DNA of 64,000 nt from Capsicum annuum. Taxonomy: Eukaryota > Streptophyta > Magnoliopsida > Solanales > Solanaceae. Below are positions 10,985-23,706 of the stretch, in pieces (the stretch's first letter is position 1; each line of letters starts with the position of its first letter). The stretch lies in NCBI RefSeq assembly GCF_002878395.1, contig NC_061119.1, positions 42,150,190 through 42,214,189 of the forward strand. The letters are read 5' to 3'. The notes below the pieces were generated by a model. That model saw nothing but the letters and a program-made list of their open reading frames with translations, did no database searches and had not been told where the DNA came from. The translations under genes were made by a program, and so were the position numbers.

Positions 10985-12829
10985 AAAGGGATGGTGCACT
11001 TTACCTTTCAAAGTGATGCGGAGGTTTGGCATGTAAATATATTAAATTTCATGGCCTGAAAACTGAGTTTATAATGAAAATTTATGAAGCATGTGCATAT
11101 GATTATAATTCATTCCTTGAAGAAAATGAGATTTGTGATAACCATCGTTGATACTCGACCATTCTTGAAATGAATGTGTCAAGATGAAATAAAAATTATG
11201 AATAATGACATGCTCATGTATGGTTGGATAAATGTCACATCTCACCTCTACAGAAGGTTTGAGAAAAAAAATAATTTTGACATAAACGGTCATTGGTTAT
11301 GTACTTGTAGTATGACATAAATATTTTGATATGTTTAACATAGATTACCAAAGGGTAAAAGTAAGAAAAAAATCTTGCCTATATAATGTTGTAAGATTAT
11401 GATTGTACTTATATAATTTTCTCCTTGAAGGAGATGTTCACCATATGAATGGTGTGTGAAATATGTATAGTACAAGAAATTAATTGAAAGCTCCAAAAGC
11501 GCTTAAGTGTTACTATCTGGAGGAATAAAATTATTCATAATATTGGAATTGTAGTAAGTCTCAAAAAAACTTATTAAGTTTCAATGACATTGTCAAAAAT
11601 AAATTATATTGAGACTACAAATAGTGAAAAGATGGTATATCTTCATATTACTAAAATTGATGCGGGTTATAAATATTTACGTAAAAGGTTATCCGCACTT
11701 TTTCTCTTATTTGTAATACACAAATATGAGTATGATGACAGAATCACATGCAATAGTAAATTAAAAATTTACTGAAATAAATATTTGTTGGCATGATGGT
11801 TGACCATCTCAGTTCAAATGTGATGCAAAAATAATTATGAATTCATGTGGTTATAAATTGAAGAAACAAAATGGTTCTTCACGAATTCTCTTGTGCTACT
11901 GGTTCTCATAATGAATTGATCATTTTACCAATTAAGATTGGAATTATATTTTCTAAAATTTTGGAACATATAAAAAGGTGAATATAGGCCCATTCATCTG
12001 CTATGTGGATATTTTTACTATTATATAGTTTAAAAGATGCATCTATTATATGGTCACATATTCTTTTCAATTAACTTGCAATTTAATTTTTGTAAAGTTG
12101 TTTGCTCGAATTATTAAATTAAGAGTACAGTTCCAAATTATAAATTATATTGATAATGCTGGTTGGTTTAGAAGAAATTGTATACCTCCAATTCTAGCTA
12201 AATCATTGATTAAGAGAACAAATCTCACAAAAGAAACTTGGTATGAGATGTGACATTTAAAAATAGCAGCATTTATATGCATAAAGCCAACAAGGCTCCC
12301 CTATCACTATTGGTTCAAGGCCAAGAACCAAAAAAATTTCTATCTTAATTTAAATCTGCGGCATATGATGCAAATGCTTCATCACAATGCACAAATATGA
12401 AACCTAAGATAAGGTTGGAAGTAAATGTTAGATTTTCTAACATTAGAAGAGAGTTGATTAATAGTTGAAAATTATGTATGAAATAAATTATCTAGATTCT
12501 CATAAAAAAAATATATATGTGAACTTGAAGTTCAAGAGATAATTCATTTGCAAAATGTTGCAAACTAATTAATGGATGTGTTTGCTGACTCTATATGATA
12601 ATTCAACTGTAAAATGCAATAATGAAAAGTCTATAAATGGATAGTCTATTGCACGCTTGAAGCATGATAGACTAATTGGTTCCAAAGGTAAAACTCCTTG
12701 AAAAAGAAAAGATCATATGATCAAGATGGCCATGAAAATGAGGCAAGTTCTTTGAAAGAACACTGACATGACACTTCATAAAACCTTGGCAAAAGTTCAG
12801 GTACCTTAATAGTAATGAATATGAAGAGA
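10985..12829 (+). pseudogene. gag end, protease and integrase remnants of copia element C
   Basis: This is decayed polyprotein sequence. Around 11580-11780 there is a faint match to the region before the copia integrase. At 12065-12190 the frame LFARIIKLRVQFQIINYIDNAGWF corresponds to the integrase core segment around the catalytic LDNAGEF motif, with E changed to W. The segment ESLIKR-like at about 12205 follows after a deletion. The sequence ends EYEEI at the insertion point of element A and resumes at 36870. Stops, frameshifts and deletions rule out function. Confidence 0.65.
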
Positions 12830-12834
12830 TCTTT
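12830..12834. repeat. Target-site duplication TCTTT, left copy (element A)
   Basis: TCTTT immediately precedes the LTR start TGTAATGACC. The same five bases follow the 3' LTR at 36870-36874, and the copia reading frame resumes there. Confidence 0.9.
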
Positions 12835-15800
12835 TGTAATGACCCTTCAGGTCATTTATTGTGTTTCTTCTTATTCTTGTCAATAGAGCTTTGTCATAAC
12901 TTCCCCAAGTCATTTACGACTTGCTGGAACTGATAGTTTAATTACCTGGTGGTTCGTTTGGTTTTTAGAACTGTTTTTTCATTAAGAAGTCGGCGTTGGT
13001 TCCAAATAACCACCGAGTGGAAACTTCAGTAAAATGATATTGAATGTAAATTCTGACTGTGCCAGCAGCTTTAAATTATTAATTTTAGGTTGAGTAGACC
13101 TTAGGTTTGGGCCCCATCGCACCCAAACTCATTTCGATCTATTGGTCAGAATGATGAGAAATTATAAATTTAGGTGTGCGGCCCGCATTTGGTAAAAATG
13201 ACCATGGATGAAAAATTGAACTTCCCTAACACATTTGAAATATCAAAATTAGTATGGTTGCATATTTTATTTACTCATATTAGATTCCTAATGCAACCGA
13301 AAGCATTGGCCGAAACTTGGAATCAAATTCCAAGTTACAACTGTCGAATGTAGCATAGAGAGATACCATGATCACGGTGGGTGAGTACTATCATGTGAGC
13401 CACGATCGCAGCCTAGTACGTGTGTGTGATCACGTTTACTGAGGCCTGGACAAGGCCTATTAAAATGTTTTCTTGATCGAGAATTGGTCATTTATCCTCC
13501 GTCTTGAGCTCTAATACCCTAATAGAGTGTAAAATCCTTAAAGTGAGTCTTATGAGTTGATTGGGAGCTTGATTAGCTTGTGTAATCGTGTTTTACTTCA
13601 AATCTAAGGTATGATTCTTCCCATTTTGGTATTTACTTTTTGACTTTTAGACCCAAAATTCCTAATGTCTTGAGGCTTAATTTTAGTCCCAAATATGATT
13701 TTTTTGCACAAATTTCATGAGGTCTTTAAATCCCTAATGGTATTTAAACATAGGTTGGTCTCAGAAATTTGTTTTCCATATATGGGACCCACTTGGGGGG
13801 TTTTAGTGTCATTTTAGCCCTAAAGCACAATGGTGAAATATGGGTGTTGTTATTCTAGTAATAATGCATAGATTATGTTGTTGTTAGCTTGGCTCATGAA
13901 AGAAGCTTTGAGGAAAAAGAAAGTGAAGGTTGTTGGTTTGTGAGCTATAATTGGACTCGAGGTAGGTTAGGCTTACTTGTAGTTGTATTGAGCTTTATTA
14001 TAATATAATTGTGATGTATTGATAAGATTGGGTAGGGTTTTATGTGTTGAAACGGTATATGGTAATGCTTGGGACTAGTTGTATTACTTAGGCTATTGAA
14101 CTTGTAAAATGGGATGCCTGACCTATAGCCTAGAACCTTGGATAGTTAGATTTGTAATCTCATGAATAGCACGAGATTACTCTAGTTATTCTAGTAGATC
14201 AAAAGAGACCTTGTTCACTCATCTTAAACGTATGCTGACCTAGATATGCTTAGTTATGGAATGACTTTAGGAGCTTGTGGCAACTTAGGTGAAATCCATG
14301 AAGGAGAATTGTCCCATAGAACTAGTGTGATTTGGTAAACCCTTAAGATATGATCTAGATAACTTAGCCTAATTTTGGGAAAAAGTTAGACTCGTAGAAG
14401 AGAACTTTGGGAATTATTAGAAGTGGAACTTGACCTACCGTAAGCTTGACTATGTACCTTTTTAGTGACCTAGATAGGTATTGAACGACTGGATTATAAT
14501 TTTGGTGACATAATGGCTAAACAGGGTAAGCGGTTTATGCATGTTATCGATGTTGGCATAATGTGTAAACTTGATTTATTATCTTGTGTCATGATATGGA
14601 TAGTATTGAAGAGTCTTGTAAATTAAATCTATGATTATTCTATCACTTAACTTATTGGCTAGTTTACCATGTGAGGCTTGAATGATGTCACAACTGTTGT
14701 TATGATTTAAGATAAATGAATAAGCTAATGGTTGTATAATAAAATCTCTTTCTCTAGTATTGTAATCCACGTGGATAAAATAAGGATTCTAGAAGGCATA
14801 CCTATGACTTATTAATAATCACGATGAGATTTGGAAAAGTGGTGATTTCTCATATCATTTAGATATACATGCTAATGCATCTACTCATATAATATGATGA
14901 TGATTAATAGTAAAGTACCTTAATATATATTTCCTTACCTCTCTTGCTCTCTATTGTTGTGGGCTTATACTTGTTATTGATTTACTATATATGTATGTAT
15001 TTATTATTGTCTTGGTGGTTATTAATGATATAATGTTGCGAGGTAAATTCGAAGGATATATGATGTGATTATGCCTGATAAAACCAGAAGAGGTATTGAT
15101 ATTATGATGTTGCCCGCTAAATCAGGAGGATATATTGACGATGTGATTATGCCCGATAAATTTGAAAGAGGTATTGATGTTATGATGATTCCCGGTGAAT
15201 CCTGAGGATATATTGATGATGTGATTATGCCCGGTAACTCCGAAAGAGATATTAATGTTATGATAATACCCGGTGAATCCAGAGGATACATTGATGATGT
15301 GATTATGCTCGATAAATCTATAAGAGATATTGCTATTATAATTATTCCCGGTGAATCTGGATGATATATTGATGTTATGGTGATGTTATATATAGTAGGT
15401 CTATATGAATATGTTGTTATGTGTGTTGTTTTGTCATTATAAGGTTAAGTCCTTATGTGCACTTAGGATATAATGTTTTCTTTGAAAAGTTGTCTATAAT
15501 TCTCTACCATTAATCACTAGTTAAGTGGTGTGGCTCTTGTTAATACTAGATAGTGAATAGAAGTAGATTATGTCGATTATTGAGTTAACTTGAATTGGTA
15601 AGTGTAATAATGTGTAGAATTAAGGATTCACCTAGGGAATATATTTGGATTGAATAAACGATTATGTTAAGAAATTTCGCCTAGTCAAATGGGTTATCTT
15701 GACAACTAGTTGTCTATATAAAGTGGTTACGTTACTTGATGGCTAGAAGCCTAGAATACTAGTTGGTGGACCTTGTATAGATAAAATATGGTACAAGTTG

Positions 15801-17252
15801 TTATGGTTGTTAAATGAATAATGAATATAATAGACCTAGCCTTGTTAAAGATTAGTGATATTGATGTCTAGTGTGTAATGCCGTTTGTTTCTTAAATGAA
15901 GACTTAGATAATTATGGTGCTAGCTAAAAAATGGCGTAGTTAATAGATAGATAAGTGGGTTGGTGTTATGAAGCTTCTCACTATGTTGATGACTTGTTTA
16001 CTTTTGATAACTAGGAATTAATTGTTAATTAATAATTGTGGTTTAGTTGTGTATCTTGACTAAATGAGTATGTTGGCTACTTAGTAGATAACATTAGTAG
16101 CTAGTTTGTGAAGTAGGAATATATGAGGAATTTGTTAGGCAAATGGTTGGAGACTCTATGATGACTAGAAATTTTATGGCTTAATAATAAATGGTGGTTA
16201 GAGTAATAGAGACTAGATCGACTATATTAATGAGTTAGATGTCTAAATGACTATATAACTATAGTTATGATTAAATTGATTTCATTGACTCGATTTGTAA
16301 TAAATGATGATGATTATGGGACTTGGAAAATGGTCGTTCATGCAAATATGGGAATCGTGGTAAATGTCAGTTAGTTATGTTTATACATGCTCTTGATCTG
16401 TTGATGAATTGAGCTATTGGTGTACTCTCTGGTGGTATGGGACATGGTGATAAGTCCTTTACTTTGTGTTCTTTTGGGTGTACTTCCCAGTGTTATGGGA
16501 TGCCGTGGTAATTTCTTTCACTTTATGCTTTAATAATTGTATTCATGTTAAACTCGGTATTCATGTGATTGTAGTTGTATGTATGTTGTTTAACATTTTT
16601 TATGCAGTTATTCATTGTGTCTGATGGTTGTGGTACATTTAATATGAGATATTGTATAATTATTCTAGTTGAGTATTATTTTGTACAATGATGATGGAGA
16701 TGATTCAGGCTCAATTCTACACCTTAACTTATGTTATTGTCTTACTTTATATCATCTTTATATCATAATTTAACTCAGTTGGACAGTGATTCCAATTGAG
16801 TACTCGTTGCTTTGGTACTCATACTACACTTCTGTATATTTTTTGTGCAAACTCGAGTACTATTTGCACCACTGAGTTCAGATCGTGTTGTGTTGATCTT
16901 CTGAAGATTGGGTGAACATTTGGAGTTTGAGTCACCCTTTTTCCCCTTTTATCTTTACTCTGTCTTTTGTAATCGAGACGAATGCATAAGACTATTTAGA
17001 CTTGAAATTGTAATTCTTGTTATCTAACTTAGATGTTCTTGTACTAATATTACCAGGTCATGGGAATTGATATCCTTAGTTGTTTATCTATTTTGGAACA
17101 TTGTTGTTATTATTGTTGTGATCATCTAATGTAGCCCTTGTTGCGAATTTCTACTAGGGTAACCCATTATCGTAGCTCTGGGTTGTAGTGTTGTCTTATC
17201 TACTAGTGGGTTTTAGTAGGTGTCATCACGATTCGTGAGTCGGGTCGTGACA
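12835..17252 (+). repeat. 5' LTR of element A
   Basis: It begins TGTAATGACCC and ends GGGTCGTGACA. Collinear with 32451-36869 throughout. It carries a ~75-bp tandem repeat at 15035-15385. Open frames inside it, such as 14579-14770, are not real genes. Confidence 0.9.
15035..15385 (+). repeat. ~75-bp tandem repeat inside the 5' LTR of element A
   Basis: About four to five copies of a dimeric unit are seen. One half contains CCCGGTGAATCC-GAGGATATATTGATG, the other CCCGATAAATTTGAAAGAGG followed by TATTGATGTTATGATG. The two halves are themselves related, so the array grew from a shorter ~37-bp unit. The homologous array is at 34645-35010. Confidence 0.8.
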
Positions 17253-17327
17253 TCTTCATAAGTTATGTCTTATTGAAAACAATATCAAACAATCATCAAT
17301 GATATCTTTGATATAATATAGCGCTCA
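17253..17327 (+). repeat. 75-bp copia C sequence misplaced behind the 5' LTR of element A
   Basis: This stretch (TCTTCATAAGTTATGTCTTA ... AGCGCTCA) matches 36870-36944 with five differences. The latter is the copia reverse-transcriptase region into which element A inserted. Behind a 5' LTR one expects a primer-binding site such as TGGTATCAGAGC, which is absent. Chromoviral leader sequence resumes at 17328 (AGAGTCTATATTATT...). Confidence 0.9.
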
Positions 17328-17515
17328 ATAGAGTCTATATTATTAGTATAGAAGCAAGCGTCTAATAAAGTCCTACAGATCGAAATATTGACGTATGTTT
17401 CCTATCTTCGAGAAGCTATAGGACATTCTTAGGAATCCTTCACTTCTTTCACTTATATCGTGCTTAGGGTCTGGGTTGGCTTTTAGGATGTTTTCTTGAC
17501 TTAACTCTTTCACAG

Positions 17516-18147
17516 ATGCCCAGGACTCTTGGTTCAACTATGCGTGATGAGGGTCCCAAGACCCAGCCTAGGGATCTTTCCCCTATTTGAGGATATCTTC
17601 AAGATGTGTCTCCAGTAAAGGATCAGGATGGGCCTCCCCTGAACCCCATTCCTATACTTGAGCCAGAGATTCCTCCGCCAAAGCCAGTGGTGGGCCAAGG
17701 ACCAGCCCAGGCTCTACTAGGTTTTATCCCCTCTTCTTTGCTTAGAGATGTCTTGGTTTAGTTGTTGGGTATTGTTGATGGTTTACAGACTACTGGGGTA
17801 AGAGTGCAGCCTGCAGCTGCAGCTTCTAGATTTGAGGTTCCTCCTATGCCGACAGTTGTTCAGTCGGTGGTTTCTCAGCTAGTTAGGACCCAGCCTTCTA
17901 TGTCTAGTGAGGAGCAAAAGATGTTGGGTAGGTTTTTGAGGTTTGCTCCTCCTAGATTTTCTGGTGCTCCTGGAGAGGATGCATTTGAGTTTCTGATTGC
18001 TCGTGAGTGTAGGCTTTATGGATTAGGCCTCGTTGAGACTCATGGTGTAGATTACACCATATTTCAGTTGGATTTGTCTGCTCGTCATTGGTGGAGAGGT
18101 TTTATGAGTTCTAGGCTTGTTAGATCTTCTCCCCTTTTATGAACTCA
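17516..18147 (+). pseudogene. gag, N-terminal part, of element A
   Basis: The start ATG at 17516 opens MPRTLGSTMRDEG. The frame then meets TGA at about 17588 and TAG at about 17760. The longest open part (17762-18142) contains the chromoviral gag core FLRFAPPRFSGAPGEDAFEF and the RHWWRGF motif. A TGA replaces the conserved tryptophan codon shortly before the point where element B is inserted. The frame resumes at 28091 with FSNMFLEKY, which shows the gag was continuous before insertion. Confidence 0.85.
18143..18147. repeat. Target-site duplication ACTCA, left copy (element B)
   Basis: ACTCA before the left LTR is repeated at 28091-28095 after the right LTR. One copy belongs to the gag codons of element A. 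Confidence 0.85.
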
Positions 18148-20600
18148 TTTAACACGCCAAAAATGGGTCCCAAGACGTCACACTGTGCTCAAGACTAAGA
18201 GTAGTCTCAAGCTAACCCTGTAAGCCTTTTTCTGAAGTTGTAACTCATAATGGAGAAATATAAACATAAAATCAATGTGGAAGTCTATATGATGTAAGCT
18301 GAAATTATCTGAACGTAATATCTGATAATATTTGACTCAAAAGTCTGGACAATCAACACTGAAAATCTGAATTTAAACAAGCAGTCTGACAAGCCTCTAC
18401 TACCAGCGACTAGGGAACCACTGAGACAAACCCCCAACTGACTTGAACTGACTATAAATACTAAAGTAACTACTTTAAAAAACTGGAAAGCTGAATAACT
18501 GGGTTCTCAAACTATGAGGACTCACCAATGGTCGGGATGTAGATGGAGATGCTCGAAATCACTCACGCTGCTAAAACTGAGCACCTGAACCTACATTATT
18601 AAATAATGTAGCACATAGACATATATGTGGATCAGTACTTCTGGAATGTACTGAGCATGTTGGGGTGAATGCATAAGTAAAATAGTGAGGGAATATATAT
18701 CTTTCTCATAAACGATGTATGCTAAGTATAAATGGCTCACCTTGGCTTGAGTTATTGAAAGTTGTAAGCATAAACCATGAATAGTAAAACATACTATATG
18801 AATATTGTGAGCCACCACACTTAGTTCTAAATTTGTACTTGAAATCTATTTTCAAATCATGCATGCTAAGTGTAGGAAGGACTCACTTTTATCATATGAA
18901 AACTAAAAGCTGAAATTCTGTAAGTAGTGTCCTAAGTAGGACCATATCTGAGCAAATTCGTGAGTCTTCACACTTAGTTTCTAGGAGTTATTCTGTTATT
19001 CTATATTAGGAATTAAGTTATTATGCTTTAGGGAGGTTCTTCTAACTGACATACACTATGTGAGCTTTCATAGTTTCCAACGTCTAGTTCCCTTATGGGA
19101 AAACCTCATGTTGGGAAGAGGGGTCATACTCTTGCCAAGGAGTATAGTGATCATAATCTATATTTGTTGTCCTTATAAATGGGAATAATTTGATATTCTA
19201 AACCTACATCGGCTCATAGTTTTGGGGTATGTGAACATACCTAACTCGGTGCTAAACACTACTCTCTTTAATCTGTATGCTCATTCTGTAGGAAATCAAC
19301 TTTAAAACTAGTATAAGGGTTTATAATAAAAACCAATCATGTATTTGTTTACTTTAAACTGTAAATAAATCTGTAAAGTGGATTTCATATCTTAGCTGAG
19401 ATCAAAAGATCAAATCTTGATCAAAATCTGAATATAGCTAATCATAGGGTGCTTAAAGCATAGTCATTCTTGAAATGTCAATATTCAAACTAGGGATTAG
19501 TAACCCATGCATCAAATTCATGTAAAATCATCATAAAGTTCATGCTAAATAATGGAAGTTTTGAAAATTCAATTCTAAATCTATAAAATAAAGTCACACA
19601 CATAAAAATACGAATGTAGACATGCAATTCAACATCTAAATCACTTATAACATCATAGTCTTCAAATTGTGATGAGTAGGTATAAACCCCAAACTGAAAT
19701 TCATATAATATCATGAAAAATTCAACTTTAAAACTAGTTTTGGGCACAAGGATGAAAGGAGTATCCTTGTTCATAACCCCACATACCTTAATAGATGAAG
19801 AAGCTTGAACTTTGAATTTCTATTTGTGCTCTTGAAGATCTTGAATTGGGAACCCTGAATCTTGGGTTATCTAGGAAAAAGAATGGTGAAATTTGGATTT
19901 CTTGTGGTTTAACATTTGAAGCTATAGGGTTTCTTGGAGAGAATTTTGGTGACTAATGAGTGTATTAGGCTTAGAATAGGTTTAATCTTCTATTTTTCAC
20001 AATTTGGGGGCTTGGAAAAAGAATAATTTGGACCTTGGAAAATTATGTTTGGAACTGAAGTCACAATTTTGCGCCTCAGTGGGATGCAGCACCATTGCGG
20101 CGGCTTACTGGAAAAGGGACGAGTGTAATTTTTCATAGCAATGTGATGCGATGCTATCGTATTGCGTCACTAAAAAATAGACGAGTGTAAATTTTCACTC
20201 CACCGTGATGTGGAACTATCGTTTCGCTTCACTGGAAACAGTATGAGTGCGAAATTGTACTCCGATGAGACACGGTGCCTACTCCACCACAATTTCTGGC
20301 GCGATATAGGCCAATCGTGGTGGCTTACTGGAAAGGCACGAGTTGGATTTTGGGTGTCACCGTAATGCATCCAAATCGCAGTGCTTCACTGGAAAAAGGA
20401 AGAGCGCGATGTTGGGCTTCACCGCGATGCGACCAAATCCCAATGAACTACTGCTTCTCACTAAAAGTATCATAACTTCTCACCCGGGTATCGAATTTAG
20501 GCAAAATTGGTATCATTGGAAAGTTAAATCAATTTTCTTTAAAGTTGACCCTTGATACACTAGGAGCTAAACATAACTAAGAAAAGTATGGGGTATTAAA
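18148..20600 (-). repeat. 3' LTR of element B (left copy)
   Basis: Collinear with 25551-28090. Inner end GGGGTATTA, outer end decayed TTTAACACGCC where the partner has TGTAACGTCCC. It carries a GC-rich degenerate repeat at 20060-20460. Confidence 0.9.
20060..20460. repeat. GC-rich degenerate tandem repeat in the LTR of element B
   Basis: Words of the form CTTCACTGGAAAAAGGACGAG, then CACCGCGATGCG, recur every ~60-75 bases about five times, in sharp contrast to the AT-rich surroundings. The same array is in the right LTR at about 27505-27890. Short open frames across it (20170-20555) are by-products. Confidence 0.7.
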
Positions 20601-20618
20601 ATATCTCCCCCTTGGGAA
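20601..20618 (-). other. Polypurine tract of element B
   Basis: On the minus strand CCAAGGGGGAGATAT lies directly before the 3' LTR start TTTAATACCCC. This is the primer for plus-strand DNA synthesis. Confidence 0.7.
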
Positions 20619-20899
20619 CATTCGTCCTCAAATGAGACTACTTAAACTGAGGATACTGAGGAACTGAGACTATATACTAGTATGCACAACTGAAACAAAC
20701 TATATGATTGAATATAAAACATAATAAGCGACTGAACTAATCTTTGAATGCATAATTTGACATGAAAATAACCATAGGGCTGAAATTGAGACTGGAAAAG
20801 AACTGATTTAAGGAAGACTATTACCTTAGGCTGAATTTGAGTTTGTGGAGAAGAGGTCAGGATACTTGGTTCACATGTCTGCTTCTACTTTCCAAGTGG

Positions 20900-22150
20900 T
20901 GCCCTCAACAGACTAATTTGTCCACAGAACTTTGACCAAGGGAACTTCTTTGTTCCTTAGTCTACGTATCTGGTAATCAAGAATCTCTATTGGAAGTTCT
21001 TTGTATAAAAGTCTATTCTGTATATCTGTGCTTTCTAGAGGGACTACAACAGCTAAATCATCCATACACTTCTACAATAAGGATAATGGAACACTGGGTG
21101 AACTGATGACAAGTCTTCAAATAGCTCAAGCTCATACGTTACCTTTTCAGATGACTCAATATCCTATAGGGACCCACGTATAGGGGACTAAGCTACCCCT
21201 TTTTTGCCAAATCTCTTCACCCCTTTATGGGTGAAACCTTCAAATAAACAAAATCATCAGCTTCAAACTCAAAATCTCTCTTTCTCATAACTGCATAAGA
21301 TTACTGACGACTCTGAGCTTCCTTCAATCTCTCTCGAATCAACTGAACTTTCTTCATTGCTTCATATACCATATCTGTCCCTATCAAAGCGGCCTTACCC
21401 ACTTCAAACCAATCGATTGATGACCTACATCTCCACCCATAAAGAGCCCCAAACGGGTCCATTTGAATACTAGAATGGTAACTATTATTGTAGGCAAACT
21501 CGATCAATGACAAGTGGTTATCCCAACTTTCTTTGAGGTCAAGAGCACATGCCCTCAACATATCCTCTAGGGTCTAAATGGTCCTCTCTTCCTAACTATC
21601 TGTCTATGGGTGAAAAGCTAAACTGAGACAAACTTAGGTACCTAAACCCTTGTGAAAGTCTTTCCAAAACTGAGAGGTAAACTGAGTACCCCTATCTGAA
21701 ATGATGGACAAGGGAACTTCGTATAATCTAACCAACCCACCGATACACAGCGTAGCATAATCTTTAACTGTATAGGACGTATGGACTGGCAAGAAGTAGG
21801 CTGATTTGGTCAATTTTTCTACAATAACCCAAATCAAATCATGTTACTGATGCGAATAGGGTAATCCTATCACAAAGTACATGTTCACATCTTCCCACTT
21901 CCAAGTGGAAATACCAAACTCCTGCAATATTCCACCAGGTCTTTCGTGTTCTACCTTAACCTATTGACAAGTTTCACACTTGGCAACAAATTCAGTGATC
22001 TCTTTCTTCAGACCACTCTACCAATAGATTTCCCACAAATCGCGGTATATCTTGGTGGCTCCTGGGTGATTAGAGTAACGCACACCATGCACTTCTGCCA
22101 TAATTCGCTGCTTCAAATCGTCAACATATGGCACACATAATCTACTCTGG
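20900..22150 (-). pseudogene. Integrase remnant of element B
   Basis: Integrase inserts the retrotransposon DNA into the chromosome. Visible pieces on the minus strand are a zinc-binding remnant with CETCQ near 21980, the core segment VEKLTKSAYFLPVHTSYTV (21837-21634) containing the catalytic SDRGTQFTSQFW, and a C-terminal segment ESWDNHLSLIEFAYNNSYHS (21561-21301). These are separated by stops or frameshifts. Typical chromoviral order and spacing are kept. The residue pattern at the first catalytic aspartate looks altered. Confidence 0.8.
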
Positions 22151-22990
22151 TATCTCAATACACAATCTCCCCCTTGGGAGAAAACCACTACCTTTTGGTC
22201 TTTAACTGACCCCTATAGTTTGACCAAACTTGAGTCCTTATCCTGCTTCTCTTTCACTTCAGAAACTAGAGAGGATTCTGAACTACTCTGAACTCAAATA
22301 TTTCCTTCAGCTGAGTCAACCAACCTCACACCCAATCTAGCCAACCGGGGAACTTCTCAAAATAATTCTCTTTTATCATTCTCCATATAAGCAAAACTGC
22401 CCATAGACAGTCTACTACGGGCGTCTGCTACTACATTGGCCTTGCTCGGATGATATAACGCACTTATGTCATAATCCTTCAACAATTCTAATCACCTTTT
22501 CTAACTAATATTTAAGTCCCTCTAAGTAAACACATATTGCAAGCTTTTGTGGTCTGTGAACACATCGATATGCACCCCATAAAGATAGTGCCTCTAGATT
22601 TTCAATGCAAATACAATAGCATATATCTCAAGGTCATGGGTAGGGTAGTTCTTTTTGTGAGGCCTAAGTTATATAGAGACATAGGCTATAACCTTACCTG
22701 TCTGCATCAAAACACAAACAATACCGGTTCTAAAAGCATCATAATAGACAACGAATTCATCTATACCATCAGGTAACGCTAAAACTAGGGCAGAAGTGAG
22801 TGAGTCTTCAACTCCTGAAAACTCTTCTTATGGGAATCTGACCACTGAAACTTAACTTTTTTCTAAGTTAATCTAGACATAGGGATGCAATATATTAAAA
22901 ACCCTTAATAAAATGTTGGTAATAGCCAGCTAAAACCAAGAAACTCACTGGAAATAATATGACCGATAAAAGCTACTAACCTTAGCCAAA
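22151..22990 (-). pseudogene. RNase H remnant of element B
   Basis: Between the integrase and reverse-transcriptase remnants, interrupted minus-strand frames read VGLGCVLMQTGKVIAYVS near 22740, RHYLYG near 22600 and DHKSLQYVFT near 22530. These are standard Ty3/gypsy RNase H segments. Stops break the domain, so it is inactive. Confidence 0.65.
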
Positions 22991-23706
22991 ATTCATATTT
23001 GCTAAATTTAGTGAACAACTGGTGATCCCTAAGAGTTTGAAACACAATTCTAAGATGGTCTGCGTGGCCAACCTCACTACGAGAATAGACAAGAATATCA
23101 TCGATAAAGACTATGACAAATATGTTAAAATGTTATTTGACACTCTTTTCAGCAAATCCATGAAGGCTGCTGGGGCATTTGTCAGCCCAAAGAACATGAC
23201 TAGAAACTCAAAATGACCATAACAGGTTCTGAAAGTTGTCTTTGGAATATAACATTCCCTTACTCTAAGCTGATGATAGCGGATCTAAGGTCTATCTTGG
23301 AGAAGTAACTTGCACCTTGGAGTTGGTCGAATAAGTTGCCAATCTTAGGAAGAGAATATTTGTTTTTGATTATGACTTTATTCAGCTGATGATAGTCAAT
23401 GCATATTCACAAAGAACTATTTTTCTTTCACACAGAATAGGATGGAAGATCCACATTGAAAGACACAGGTCTTATGAAACCTTTATCTAAGAGGTCTTTA
23501 AGTTGCTCTTTTAACTCCTTAAGCTCGACTAAAGCCAAGCAATATGGATGAATGGAGATGGGCTGAGTATCTAAAAGAAGGTCAATACCGAATTCTATTT
23601 TCCTATTGAGAGGTACCCCTGGCAAATCTTCAAGAAAAATTTTAGGAAACTCATTGACTACACGGACTGACTGAACTGTTGGAGCCTCATACTTAGTGTC
23701 TTTCAC
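22991..23706 (-). pseudogene. Reverse transcriptase remnant of element B
   Basis: The minus-strand frame 23706-23428 holds the RT entry region (FPKIFLEDLPGVP, KEQLKDLLDKGFIRP). A frameshift then leads into [14 protein letters not shown] sequence near 23400 and [17 protein letters not shown] near 23310, which contains the first catalytic aspartate. The YxDD block near 23100 is decayed. The upstream protease frame adjoins directly, as in an intact polyprotein. Confidence 0.8.

Noticed and set aside
13000..13450. Separate gene in the GC-richer part of the element A LTR
   Set aside because: The same sequence recurs at the same place in the 3' LTR (about 32700-33070) with no conserved open frame.
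17253..17327. Extension of the LTRs of element A by 75 bp at their 3' ends
   Set aside because: The copy at 36870 is in frame with copia C (ISYV...NNIEDLE), and TCTTT at 36870 matches the duplication at 12830, so the LTR ends at TGACA and the 75 bp is copia sequence.
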